From Bacteroidales bacterium (GTDB taxonomy: Bacteria; Bacteroidota; Bacteroidia; Bacteroidales; UBA932), in contig JAFVCK010000016.1 in assembly GCA_017479265.1 (NCBI GenBank), positions 1-33,825 of the forward strand: a DNA stretch of 33,825 nt, in the 5' to 3' direction. Below the pieces are notes generated by a model. The model had not been told where the DNA came from and did no database searches. It worked only from the letters and a program-made list of their open reading frames with translations. This document shows positions 26,153 through 33,824 of this stretch, piece after piece. The position numbers and the translations under genes are program-made. How positions within the stretch are numbered: position 1 is the stretch's first letter; the number at the start of each line of letters is the position of its first letter.

Positions 26153-26404
26153 GGGGAAAAATAATTTATAAAAAATTTCTTTTTCTATTGGATATTAAAA
26201 ATATTTGATTAGACATCCGTGTTCAGAAACCCAAAACGGATAATTTATAATTATTTATATATCAAATAGTTACAAAACGGAATTTTGAAAAACCATTAAT
26301 AATGGCATCTTTTTAATTTTGAACAATTCCAAATTAGTACAATCCCGTTTTTTCGGCTTCCAAAGGCTTTGTAGATATGTAAAAACGACTTTCGTCAGTA
26401 CGAT
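26153..26404. other. AT-rich gene-free region upstream of dnaA
   Basis: Together with the dnaA leader this is the only stretch over 300 bases without a gene (26085-26404). It is strikingly AT-rich compared with the coding DNA. It holds an 11-base direct repeat ATAATTTATAA (26161-26171 and 26240-26250) and a 9-base direct repeat CAAAACGGA (26232-26240 and 26273-26281). I see no consensus DnaA box (TTATCCACA) by eye on either strand. It may be an origin unwinding region, or only a terminator-promoter spacer. No credible small gene is visible. Confidence 0.4.
26287..26305 (-). terminator. Weak terminator-like hairpin after the amidase gene
   Basis: On the minus strand CCATT (26305-26301), loop ATT, AATGG (26297-26293) is followed directly by TTTTTC. 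It lies about 100 bases beyond the amidase stop in the right orientation. The stem is only 5 base pairs and AT-rich, so it is weak. Confidence 0.25.
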
Positions 26405-27544
26405 TTACCTGAGAATTTCCGTAGCTCCATTTTCTACCTTGACCATGAAAGAATTTGGAAATATTTTTTTGATTTTTTCGTTTTCCTTCCTGGCCTGCTC
26501 CAAAGAAGCGTCCACACCTATTATGTATTTATATAAATTTCCGGCCCGGATGGAGACGGCGGTGTAACCTTTGAACATCTTGTCGTTGCTGTCTATCCTC
26601 TTGGAAGATGCCATTACCTGGGTGCCGTAGAGGCAGTCAGCCTCGGGAACGGGCGCGGCCGCCTCCTCCTGCTCCTCGGGATCTTCTACCTGCGGCCCGG
26701 CCTGGGCGCTGTCCACTCCGTCATACCGGGTCTTGAAAGCCTTGAAAGCATCGAAAATCCGGCCCGCTATCTTTTTCTGCCCTGATTCCGTACTCATGGC
26801 CTGCAGGTCCGCCGTGTTGGTGATGAATCCGCATTCCAGCAGCACAGAAGGCATTGTCGTCATCCACAGCACCAGGAAAGGGTCCTGCGAAATGCCCCTG
26901 CTTTTCTTGATGGGACCCGTGCGGAGGCTCTGGTCCAGGTCTTCCGCGAAAGACAGGCTCTGAAGCAGGTTGTTGTTCTGCATCAGGTTGAAGATTATAT
27001 AGGACTCCGGATTGCCGGGCTCGAAACCCTGGTATCTGGTGCTGTAGTCGTCCTCGAGCAGAATTACGGAGTTCTCTCTCTTGCAAAGCTCCATGTTGGA
27101 CGAAAACAGGTCTCGGCCCGTTCTGGACTGGCCCAGGGTATGCACCGAAAAGCCGCTGACGCCGGCCCAGTTCTTGTTCTTCTTGGGGTCCACGGAGTTC
27201 ACATGAATGGAGATGAACAGGTCGGCATTTGCCTTGTTGGCCTTCAGGGCCCTCTCCTGGAGGGTGGGATAACTGTCCTTGTCCCTTGTCATGACCACCT
27301 TCACCGAAGGATAGCTCTGATTGACAAGGTCCCTGACCTTGAGGGCAATGGCCAGCGTTATGTCCTTTTCCTTTATCTTTTTGCCGTCACGGCTTATGCA
27401 GCCCGAGTCCTTGCCTCCGTGGCCTGCATCTATGCATATTGTCTTGAGTACCGGACCCTGCTGCTCCTGCGCGGCGGCCCCGTGCCCTGCGAAAGCCAGG
27501 GCAAAAGCCATAAATATGCAGATATGTGTTTGCGAATGTCTCAA
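26405..27544 (-). CDS. N-acetylmuramoyl-L-alanine amidase with C-terminal SPOR-like domain
   Basis: Periplasmic zinc amidase (Amidase_3 type) that cuts between MurNAc and the stem peptide in cell separation or wall turnover. Catalytic motifs: CIDAGHGGKDSG, the ERALKANKANADLFISIHVN stretch, and PSVLLECGFITN with the second-site Glu. A charged linker (about residues 275-300, many Glu, Ala, Pro) leads to a SPOR-like domain (YGTQVMASSKRIDSNDKMFK onward) that may bind denuded glycan. The start is uncertain. An ATG at 27511 leaves a signal peptide without a basic head; the ATG-like upstream end at 27580 precedes the promoter. A TTG at 27544 gives MRHSQTHICIFMAFALAFAG, a normal signal peptide, and is preferred. 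It is divergent from lptD. Confidence 0.88.
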   Translation of the reverse strand: MRHSQTHICIFMAFALAFAGHGAAAQEQQGPVLKTICIDAGHGGKDSGCISRDGKKIKEKDITLAIALKVRDLVNQSYPSVKVVMTRDKDSYPTLQERALKANKANADLFISIHVNSVDPKKNKNWAGVSGFSVHTLGQSRTGRDLFSSNMELCKRENSVILLEDDYSTRYQGFEPGNPESYIIFNLMQNNNLLQSLSFAEDLDQSLRTGPIKKSRGISQDPFLVLWMTTMPSVLLECGFITNTADLQAMSTESGQKKIAGRIFDAFKAFKTRYDGVDSAQAGPQVEDPEEQEEAAAPVPEADCLYGTQVMASSKRIDSNDKMFKGYTAVSIRAGNLYKYIIGVDASLEQARKENEKIKKIFPNSFMVKVENGATEILR

Positions 27545-27560
27545 AATGGCGTTATATTTG
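27529..27560 (+). promoter_or_regulatory. Full-consensus Bacteroidota promoter for lptD
   Basis: TTTG (27529-27532), 20 bases, TATATTTG (27553-27560), then CA. This matches the sigma-ABfr consensus at both boxes. The transcript should begin near 27567. The -33 box lies inside the first codons of the divergent amidase gene. Confidence 0.75.
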
Positions 27561-27567
27561 CATTTTG

Positions 27568-27575
27568 CAAATGTA
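27568..27575 (-). promoter_or_regulatory. -7 promoter box for the amidase, facing the lptD promoter
   Basis: TACATTTG on the minus strand is an exact TAnnTTTG match followed by CA. It faces the lptD -7 box across 7 bases; the two form an inverted repeat around a 3-base centre (ATTTGCA 27556-27562, TGCAAAT 27566-27572). Its -33 position has only TTTC (27597-27594). Confidence 0.55.
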
Positions 27576-27612
27576 AGCAATTTGCACGAAAAAGAAAAAC
27601 GCTCAAGGAAAT

Positions 27613-30384
27613 TTGAATATAGACAATATAACGCGGTGGTTTGGCAGGCATTTCGGCAAGTTTGCCCTTTCCGGGCTGACGGTTCTTTTGCTTGCCCTGT
27701 CCTTTACTGGCATGTCCCAGGATGACCGCCGCCGGGGCCGCCAGAGGAAGACTTTCAGCCAGGCGGTCGCATTCAATCCGGACAGCGTGGAGGTTTCGGA
27801 TTCAATAAAGGCCATAAGGGATTCCATACACCGGGCCGACTCCTTGTTCAAGATAGATTCTGCGGCCCTCCAGAAGCACAGTTCCCTTGATTATCCGGTA
27901 TTTACGGGGGCCAAGGACAAGATAATCGAAGTGTTCACTGACGGCCAGCGTAAGGTTTACTACTACGGCGACGTGACGGTCACCTACGGCAACATGAAGC
28001 TCACCGCCGACTACATGGAATACGACATGAAGACCGGCGTGGTTTTCGCCAAGGGTACGCTGGATTCCATAAGCGGCGAGATAAAGGGCATGCCTACGAT
28101 GACAGAGGGCAAGGACTCCTACACGATGGAGGAGTTGAGATATAATTTCAACACCCGCAAGGCCCGCATTACCAACATGATAACCAAGCAGGACGACGGT
28201 CTGCTGCATGGTCGCAACATAAAGATGATGCCTGACAAGTCCATCAACATCACCAAGGGAAAATATACCGTCTGCGACCTCGAGGAGCCCCATTATTATA
28301 TGACTCTCTCTTCCGCCAAGGTTATCACGGAGCCCTCCCAGAAGACAGTGTTCGGCCCTGCGGGTGTAGTGGTAGAAGGAGTGCCCATGCCTATAGGTAT
28401 TCCCTTTGGCTTCATTCCCAAGAGGCCCCAACGCGCCACCGGATTCCTGATGCCTACCTTCGGTGAGGAAAAGGCCAGGGGTTTCTACCTGAGGGATGCC
28501 GGTATGTACTTTGTCTTCGGCGATTATTTTGACTTCTCCATAACCGGTTCCTACTATACACTCGGTTCCTATAGTATCGACGTAAACTCCAGATATAAAG
28601 TCAATTACAAATTCAACGGAACGCTGTCTTTCACTTATTCCAACGACCAGACGGGAGAAAAGGGCCAGCCTGACTTCTTCCAGACCAAGAACTTCGGAGT
28701 CAAGTGGTCCCATTCCCAGGACAGCAAGATGATGCCCGGTACGACCTTCAGCGCTTCGGTCAACTTCTCCAGCCCGTCCAACAGCCGCTACAATTCGACT
28801 TCCGTGACGGAGGCTTTGCAGAACCAGGCTTCCTCTTCGATTTCATTCTCCAAGAACTGGAACGGCAAGTTCAACCTCTCCGTCAACGCCCTGCACAGCC
28901 AGAATTCCAGGGACAGTTCATACGCCTTCACCCTGCCTAACATAACATTCTCTGTATCAAGGTTTTATCCTTTCAAGAGAAAGAACCGCGTGGGCAAGGA
29001 GCGCTTCTACGAGAAGTTCTCCCTGGGTTACAGCACCACCCTCCAGAACAAAATCAATTTCAAGGCCAAGGAATTCGGCAAGGAAGGCTTCTGGGACAAG
29101 TTCCAGAACGGCATGACCCATAACTTCCAGATAGGCCTGCCGAACTTCACCCTGTTCAACTATTTCAATTTCACGCCTTCCATAAGTTACGGACAGAACT
29201 GGTTCTTCCGGAAGACGGAGCATCACTGGGACCCCGAAGCGATGAAGGACGTGGCTGAGACAAGCAAGATGTTCAGCACGCTCGGCATTACTCATACCTA
29301 CTCGGGCAGCATGTCCATGAGCACCCGCATATACGGTATGTACAATTTCGGAAAGAGTCACAGGATACAGGCCATACGGCATGTGATATCTCCTTCCGTG
29401 TCAATGTCTTTCAGCCCCGAGAAAGGCACCGCTTTCAACGGCTGGAGGTCCTATACCTACACGGATGCCGCAGGAAACGAGAAGACATACGACTATAACA
29501 TCTACTCCGGCCAGTTGTACTCCCCTCCCGGCAAGGGCAAGACAGGCAGCGCCAACATTTCCATAGGCAACAACGTGGAGGCGAAAATCCGCGACCTCAG
29601 GGATACAACGGGGAAAGGCGTGAAAAAGATAAAACTTATCGACCAGCTGACAATCAGCACCGGATACAATTTCCTCGCCGATTCCCTGAAAATGAGCAAT
29701 ATCAGCATGTCGATGTCCACCTCGGTGTTCGGCAAACTGGGCATCAGCGCCAGCGCCAGTTTCGACCCCTACGCAATCAGCGACCAGGGCCGCAAGATCA
29801 ACACTTTCAACGTGGTGAAGACCGGTCACCTGCTCAGAATCAATTCGGCCAACGCTTCCATGTCCTATTCCCTTTCCGGCAAGGGAGCCATAAACGGCAA
29901 CGACGGCACCAAGGGGCTTGAAGGCGGCGGAGGGGCCGGAAGCGATGCCGCATCCTATTACCGCAAGATTTATTATCACCCGGATACGGGTGAATACATA
30001 CCTACGGGATGGCTGTACTATACCAATCCAAATGTCCCGTGGAGCCTGAACTTCAATTATTCATTCTCTTTCAATCGTTCGTACCAATACACTAACGGTC
30101 AGTTGATTACGAACAACAGGTACACGCAGACCCTGGGCATTTCCGGCAATATCAAGCTTACTCCTAAGCTGTCCATAAACATGACTTCGGGCTTCGATAT
30201 CATGGCCCTCAAGCTCACTACGACCCAGCTCAGCGCCACCTACGACCTGCACTGCTTCAACATTTCCGTTTCCTGGGTGCCTACGGGCAACTGGCAGTCC
30301 TGGAGTTTCCGTATAGCCGCCAACGCCGCCGCCCTTGCCGACCTGCTGCAATTCAAGAAGAGCACCAGTTATTGGGACAGGTAG
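27613..30384 (+). CDS. lptD: LPS-assembly protein LptD-like outer-membrane protein
   Basis: Outer-membrane translocon that inserts lipopolysaccharide into the outer leaflet. The 923-residue protein has a signal peptide ending near LSFTGMSQ, an LptA/OstA-like beta-jellyroll (about residues 100-220, VYYYGDVTVTYGNMKLTADY) and a large barrel rich in alternating aromatic and polar strands. It has only two cysteines, Cys221 (YTVCDLEEPHYY) and Cys881 (YDLHCFNISVSW), at the jellyroll/barrel junction and near the end, so one disulfide is possible. The start is a TTG: no ATG or GTG lies in frame between the promoter and the signal peptide, and AAGGAAAT precedes the TTG. The next ATG would remove the signal peptide. 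A divergent amidase neighbour is a familiar arrangement in the phylum. Confidence 0.9.
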   Translation: MNIDNITRWFGRHFGKFALSGLTVLLLALSFTGMSQDDRRRGRQRKTFSQAVAFNPDSVEVSDSIKAIRDSIHRADSLFKIDSAALQKHSSLDYPVFTGAKDKIIEVFTDGQRKVYYYGDVTVTYGNMKLTADYMEYDMKTGVVFAKGTLDSISGEIKGMPTMTEGKDSYTMEELRYNFNTRKARITNMITKQDDGLLHGRNIKMMPDKSINITKGKYTVCDLEEPHYYMTLSSAKVITEPSQKTVFGPAGVVVEGVPMPIGIPFGFIPKRPQRATGFLMPTFGEEKARGFYLRDAGMYFVFGDYFDFSITGSYYTLGSYSIDVNSRYKVNYKFNGTLSFTYSNDQTGEKGQPDFFQTKNFGVKWSHSQDSKMMPGTTFSASVNFSSPSNSRYNSTSVTEALQNQASSSISFSKNWNGKFNLSVNALHSQNSRDSSYAFTLPNITFSVSRFYPFKRKNRVGKERFYEKFSLGYSTTLQNKINFKAKEFGKEGFWDKFQNGMTHNFQIGLPNFTLFNYFNFTPSISYGQNWFFRKTEHHWDPEAMKDVAETSKMFSTLGITHTYSGSMSMSTRIYGMYNFGKSHRIQAIRHVISPSVSMSFSPEKGTAFNGWRSYTYTDAAGNEKTYDYNIYSGQLYSPPGKGKTGSANISIGNNVEAKIRDLRDTTGKGVKKIKLIDQLTISTGYNFLADSLKMSNISMSMSTSVFGKLGISASASFDPYAISDQGRKINTFNVVKTGHLLRINSANASMSYSLSGKGAINGNDGTKGLEGGGGAGSDAASYYRKIYYHPDTGEYIPTGWLYYTNPNVPWSLNFNYSFSFNRSYQYTNGQLITNNRYTQTLGISGNIKLTPKLSINMTSGFDIMALKLTTTQLSATYDLHCFNISVSWVPTGNWQSWSFRIAANAAALADLLQFKKSTSYWDR

Positions 30385-30415
30385 TTGCAAAACTCGATTA
30401 TTATTATTAATTTTG
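30384..30415 (+). promoter_or_regulatory. Bacteroidota promoter for rho-mnmE
   Basis: GTTG (30384-30387), 20 bases, TAATTTTG (30408-30415), then CA. The -33 box touches the lptD stop codon. The transcript should begin near 30422, leaving a leader of about 58 bases, the longest clear leader in the window. Confidence 0.7.
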
Positions 30416-30419
30416 CAAA

Positions 30420-30458
30420 AATTCTGAGGCATCCTTTTGTGTTCATGGATGCAGAATT
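30420..30458 (+). promoter_or_regulatory. Structured 5' leader of rho
   Basis: AATTCT (30420-30425) pairs with AGAATT (30453-30458), then a 3-base bulge, then GCATCC (30429-30434) pairs with GGATGC (30447-30452) around a 12-base loop. That is 12 base pairs at the very start of the predicted transcript. An unstructured A/T-rich run of 21 bases leads to the ATG at 30480. A role in autogenous control or mRNA stability is inferred, not shown. Confidence 0.5.
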
Positions 30459-30479
30459 TCAATCATAAACATATTATTT

Positions 30480-32264
30480 ATGCCACACACTTTGTATGAG
30501 CTGAACTCTATGTCAGAAGAGCAGTTGCGTAATTTGGCAGATGAGTTGGGTATCAAGAATACCAAGAAGATGAGTATTGAGCAGTTGGGATTTTCTATAT
30601 TGGACCAGGAAGCAATCAATACATCAAAGCAGCCGGAGCCTGAGAAGCCTAAGAAACGCGGCCGTCCACGCAAGGATGCCAAGCCCGCGCAGGCCAAGGA
30701 GCAGGAAGTCCAGGCAGAGGCCAAGTCTCCCAAGGAGCCTAAGCAGCAGGAGCCCCGCAAGGATTCCAAGCCTGCCCGCGCAGAGGAAAAGCAGCCTGGG
30801 CAGGATGCTCCCGCCGAGGCGAGACCGCAAAAGGGCCGTCCCGGGAGAAAGACAAAACAGCAGGTTCAGGCACCTGAAGCCGCTGCCGAGGCCGTTCCTC
30901 CCGTTCAGGAGGCTCCCGCCGAGCCCGAGGCAGATAATGCACCCGTAGCCGCTCCCGCAGGGAAGCGCCGCGGCCGCAAGCCCAAGGCTGCTGTCGAGAA
31001 CCAGGATGCCGCCCCCGCAGAGCCCAAGGCAGCCCCTGCGACACAGCAGGAGAAGCCCGCAAAGCCCGAGCAGCCTGCGCGTCAGCCCAAGGTCCAGGAA
31101 TATGAATTCGACGGCACAGTGGAGGCCACTGGAGTGCTTGAAATCATGCCCGACGGCTATGGTTTCCTTCGTTCTTCGGACTACAACTACCTCAATTCCC
31201 CTGACGACATCTACGTCTCTCAGGTCCAGATCAAGGCGAACGCCTTGAAAACTGGCGACACCGTCACAGGCGAAATCCGTCCTCCGAAGGAGGGTGACAA
31301 GTATTTCCCCTTGGTCAAAATCAAATTTATCAACGGACGCAGCCCGGAATTCATCAGGGACAGGGTTCCTTTCGACTTCCTGACTCCCCTCTTCCCCAAC
31401 GAGAAGTTCAACCTTCTCGGACAGGGTCACGGTTCAGATGTTTCCTGCCGTATCGTCGATATGTTCACGCCTATAGGAAAGGGCCAGAGAGGTCTTATCG
31501 TGGCCCAGCCCAAAACAGGTAAGACAATGCTGCTCAAGTCCATAGCCAACGCCATAGCGGACAATCATCCCGAGGTCTATGAAATAGTTCTCCTTATAGA
31601 CGAGCGTCCCGAAGAGGTCACCGACATGAGCCGCAGCGTCAAGGCGGAGGTCGTTGCTTCCACCTTCGACGAGCCTGCAGAAAGGCATGTGAAGGTCGCC
31701 AACATGGTGCTCGAGAAGGCTCGCCGCCTTGTGGAGTGCGGTCATGACGTGGTTATCCTCCTGGATTCCATTACGCGTCTCGCCCGCGCCTACAACACCG
31801 TGCAGCCTGCTTCCGGCAAGGTTCTTACCGGCGGTGTAGATGCGAACGCCCTCCAGAAGCCCAAGAGATTCTTCGGTGCTGCTCGTAACATAGAGGGCGG
31901 CGGTTCTCTTACCATACTTGCCACGGCCCTGACCGAGACCGGTTCGAAGATGGACGATGTAATTTTCGAGGAGTTCAAGGGCACGGGAAACATGGAGCTT
32001 CAGCTCGACCGCACCCTGTCCAACAGGAGGATATTCCCGTCCGTCAATCTGGTGCTTTCTTCCACCCGCCGCGACGACCTTCTCTATTCTTCGGACCAGG
32101 CCAACCGTATATGGATTCTGCGCAAGCTGCTTGCCGACATGAATCCCACCGAGGCCATGAATTTCATGCTTCAGCTGATGGACCAGTACAAGACCAATCA
32201 GTTGCTGCTTGATAACATGAGCAAGGTAAGTCCCCGTGACGCAAAGAGTTACGACTATTATTAA
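30480..32264 (+). CDS. rho: Transcription termination factor Rho with long charged insert
   Basis: Hexameric RNA-dependent ATPase that ends transcription. The 594-residue protein begins with a Rho N-terminal helical domain ([20 protein letters not shown]). Residues about 48-210 are a low-complexity insert rich in Ala, Pro, Glu, Lys and Gln, with three AT-hook-like basic clusters: KKRGRPRKD (near 57), KGRPGRKTK (near 117) and GKRRGRKPK (near 160). The RNA-binding OB fold follows ([20 protein letters not shown]), then the ATPase core with Walker [12 protein letters not shown], Walker [18 protein letters not shown] and the Q-loop/R-loop region [21 protein letters not shown]. coli Rho has 419 residues; the excess is the insert, which Bacteroidota Rho proteins commonly carry. 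mnmE follows after 14 bases. Confidence 0.97.
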   Translation: MPHTLYELNSMSEEQLRNLADELGIKNTKKMSIEQLGFSILDQEAINTSKQPEPEKPKKRGRPRKDAKPAQAKEQEVQAEAKSPKEPKQQEPRKDSKPARAEEKQPGQDAPAEARPQKGRPGRKTKQQVQAPEAAAEAVPPVQEAPAEPEADNAPVAAPAGKRRGRKPKAAVENQDAAPAEPKAAPATQQEKPAKPEQPARQPKVQEYEFDGTVEATGVLEIMPDGYGFLRSSDYNYLNSPDDIYVSQVQIKANALKTGDTVTGEIRPPKEGDKYFPLVKIKFINGRSPEFIRDRVPFDFLTPLFPNEKFNLLGQGHGSDVSCRIVDMFTPIGKGQRGLIVAQPKTGKTMLLKSIANAIADNHPEVYEIVLLIDERPEEVTDMSRSVKAEVVASTFDEPAERHVKVANMVLEKARRLVECGHDVVILLDSITRLARAYNTVQPASGKVLTGGVDANALQKPKRFFGAARNIEGGGSLTILATALTETGSKMDDVIFEEFKGTGNMELQLDRTLSNRRIFPSVNLVLSSTRRDDLLYSSDQANRIWILRKLLADMNPTEAMNFMLQLMDQYKTNQLLLDNMSKVSPRDAKSYDYY

Positions 32265-32278
32265 TAGTTATCCTTCAA

Positions 32279-33700
32279 ATGACTTCATTTCGGTCTGATA
32301 CAATAATTGCTCCCGCCACCTCCATCGGTGCGGGAGCAATCTCCATTATAAGAATCTCCGGAGATGCCGCTTTCCAGGTGGCTGATGCTCTTGTTGCCTT
32401 CAAGGATGGCAAGTGCGCTGACTTTCCCGGCTACAGCATACATTTCGGGAGCATATTGCTGGAGGACGGAAGTCCCCTTGACGATGTGCTGGTCAGCGTT
32501 TTCCGCTCTCCTCATTCATATACTGGCGAGAATTCCGTGGAGATTTCATGCCATGCTTCTTCCTATGTAGTGCAGGAAGTGCTTCGACTTGGCATAGAGG
32601 CGGGCGCAAGGCTTGCCGAGGCCGGTGAATTCACCAAGCGGGCCTACATGAATGGCAAAATGGATTTAGCTCAGGCAGAATCAGTTGCAGATATTATTTC
32701 ATCCGAAGATTCAATTAGTCACAGGGTCGCTTTTAACCAGATGCGGGGAGGCTTTTCCCACGAACTTACGGTGCTCAAGGACAGGCTTCAGGAAATGGCC
32801 GCATTGATGGAACTAGAACTTGACTTCTCCGAGGAGGATGTAGAGTTTGCCGACAGGACTAATCTTATTGGACTGCTCGACGAGGTGCTGGGGCATATAG
32901 ATTCTCTCGCCTCGTCCTTCCGCGTGGGCAATGCCCTCAAGAACGGTGTTCCCGTCGTCATAGCCGGTGCCGCCAACACCGGCAAGAGTACCTTGCTCAA
33001 TGCCCTGCTCGGTGAGGACCGGGCCATTGTATCGGACATTGCCGGCACGACCAGGGATACGATCGAAGAGGTCATCCGCATAGGTAATGTCCGCTACAGA
33101 TTCATTGATACGGCCGGAATCCGGACTACGGATGAGACGATAGAAAAGATAGGTATCGAGCGTTCGGTCCGCAAGATTTCCGAGGCCGAAATTGTGCTTG
33201 CCGTAGTCGATGCTTCGGCTTCCGAAGAGGAGATTTCGAGGCAGCTCTCGGAGATAGTTTCCTATGTGTCCTTCGAGCGCCAAAAGTTGGCGATTTTGGT
33301 TAACAAATGTGACATTTTGGGGCTTAACAAAAATGTTAGTATTAATAACAAATTTGTTACTTTCGCTGATACTCAGATAGTTAGGTTCAATATTTCAGCT
33401 AAGACCTCGGAAGGCCTCGACGAAGTCAAAAATTGGCTTTCTTCGTGGGAAAAAGACAATATCAACGCCTCTTCCGATGCCGTTCTGGTCACCAACATGA
33501 GGCACTTTGAAGCCCTCAGCGCGGCCCGCACTCCCCTTCTTCGCGCCCGCTCCGGACTCACCTCCTCACTCCCCACGGACCTCGTCGCCCAGGACCTTCG
33601 CGAAGCCATCTCCGACCTCGACTCCATCCTCGGCACCTCCGCCATCACCGCCGACACCACCCTCTCCCTCATCTTCTCCCGCTTCTGCATCGGAAAATAA
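32279..33700 (+). CDS. mnmE: tRNA modification GTPase MnmE
   Basis: With MnmG it modifies the wobble uridine of several tRNAs. The 473-residue protein has the N-terminal folate-binding domain (DTIIAPATSIGAGAISIIRI, SYTGENSVEISCHASS, EAGEFTKRAYMNGKMDLAQA), the helical domain with the inserted G domain, and the invariant C-terminal FCIGK. G motifs: GAANTGKST (Lys236), GTTRDT, DTAGIR and NKCD. The usual Pro of GxPNxGKS is Ala here. Base composition is patchy: AT-rich at 32660-32730 and 33290-33400, then an extreme run of C-ending codons from about 33500 to the stop. The frame is intact. It is probably co-transcribed with rho; no promoter box fits in the 14-base gap. Confidence 0.96.
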   Translation: MTSFRSDTIIAPATSIGAGAISIIRISGDAAFQVADALVAFKDGKCADFPGYSIHFGSILLEDGSPLDDVLVSVFRSPHSYTGENSVEISCHASSYVVQEVLRLGIEAGARLAEAGEFTKRAYMNGKMDLAQAESVADIISSEDSISHRVAFNQMRGGFSHELTVLKDRLQEMAALMELELDFSEEDVEFADRTNLIGLLDEVLGHIDSLASSFRVGNALKNGVPVVIAGAANTGKSTLLNALLGEDRAIVSDIAGTTRDTIEEVIRIGNVRYRFIDTAGIRTTDETIEKIGIERSVRKISEAEIVLAVVDASASEEEISRQLSEIVSYVSFERQKLAILVNKCDILGLNKNVSINNKFVTFADTQIVRFNISAKTSEGLDEVKNWLSSWEKDNINASSDAVLVTNMRHFEALSAARTPLLRARSGLTSSLPTDLVAQDLREAISDLDSILGTSAITADTTLSLIFSRFCIGK

Positions 33701-33781
33701 GTACACCGAAACACCCTCCACACACTCCGTATAAAAGGGCGTAACTCTCACATAATCAACTGAAATATGTTGAAAACTTTT

Positions 33782-33814
33782 CCCGGTTAGTTTGGTCTAA
33801 TTCGGGATATTTTT
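33782..33814 (+). terminator. Imperfect hairpin with T-rich tail after mnmE
   Basis: CCCG-g-TTAG (33782-33790), loop TTTGGT, CTAA-tt-CGGG (33797-33806), then ATATTTTT. The stem has 8 pairs with one internal mismatch loop. It could end the rho-mnmE transcript. Its loop contains the -33 box of the next promoter, so an operator role is an equal possibility. Confidence 0.35.
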
Positions 33815-33824
33815 GCTATATTTG
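33791..33824 (+). promoter_or_regulatory. Promoter for a gene beyond the window
   Basis: TTTG (33791-33794), 22 bases, TATATTTG (33817-33824). Both boxes match the Bacteroidota consensus and point out of the window. The 124 bases after mnmE hold no gene. Confidence 0.55.

Noticed and set aside
26085-26404. A firm call of oriC
   Set aside because: No consensus DnaA boxes are visible and skew cannot be judged from this window, so it is kept only as a question.
33507-33751. Open frames on both strands at the mnmE 3' end
   Set aside because: They come from the run of C-ending codons in mnmE; the products are low-complexity Pro/Ser or Gly/Asp/Glu strings.
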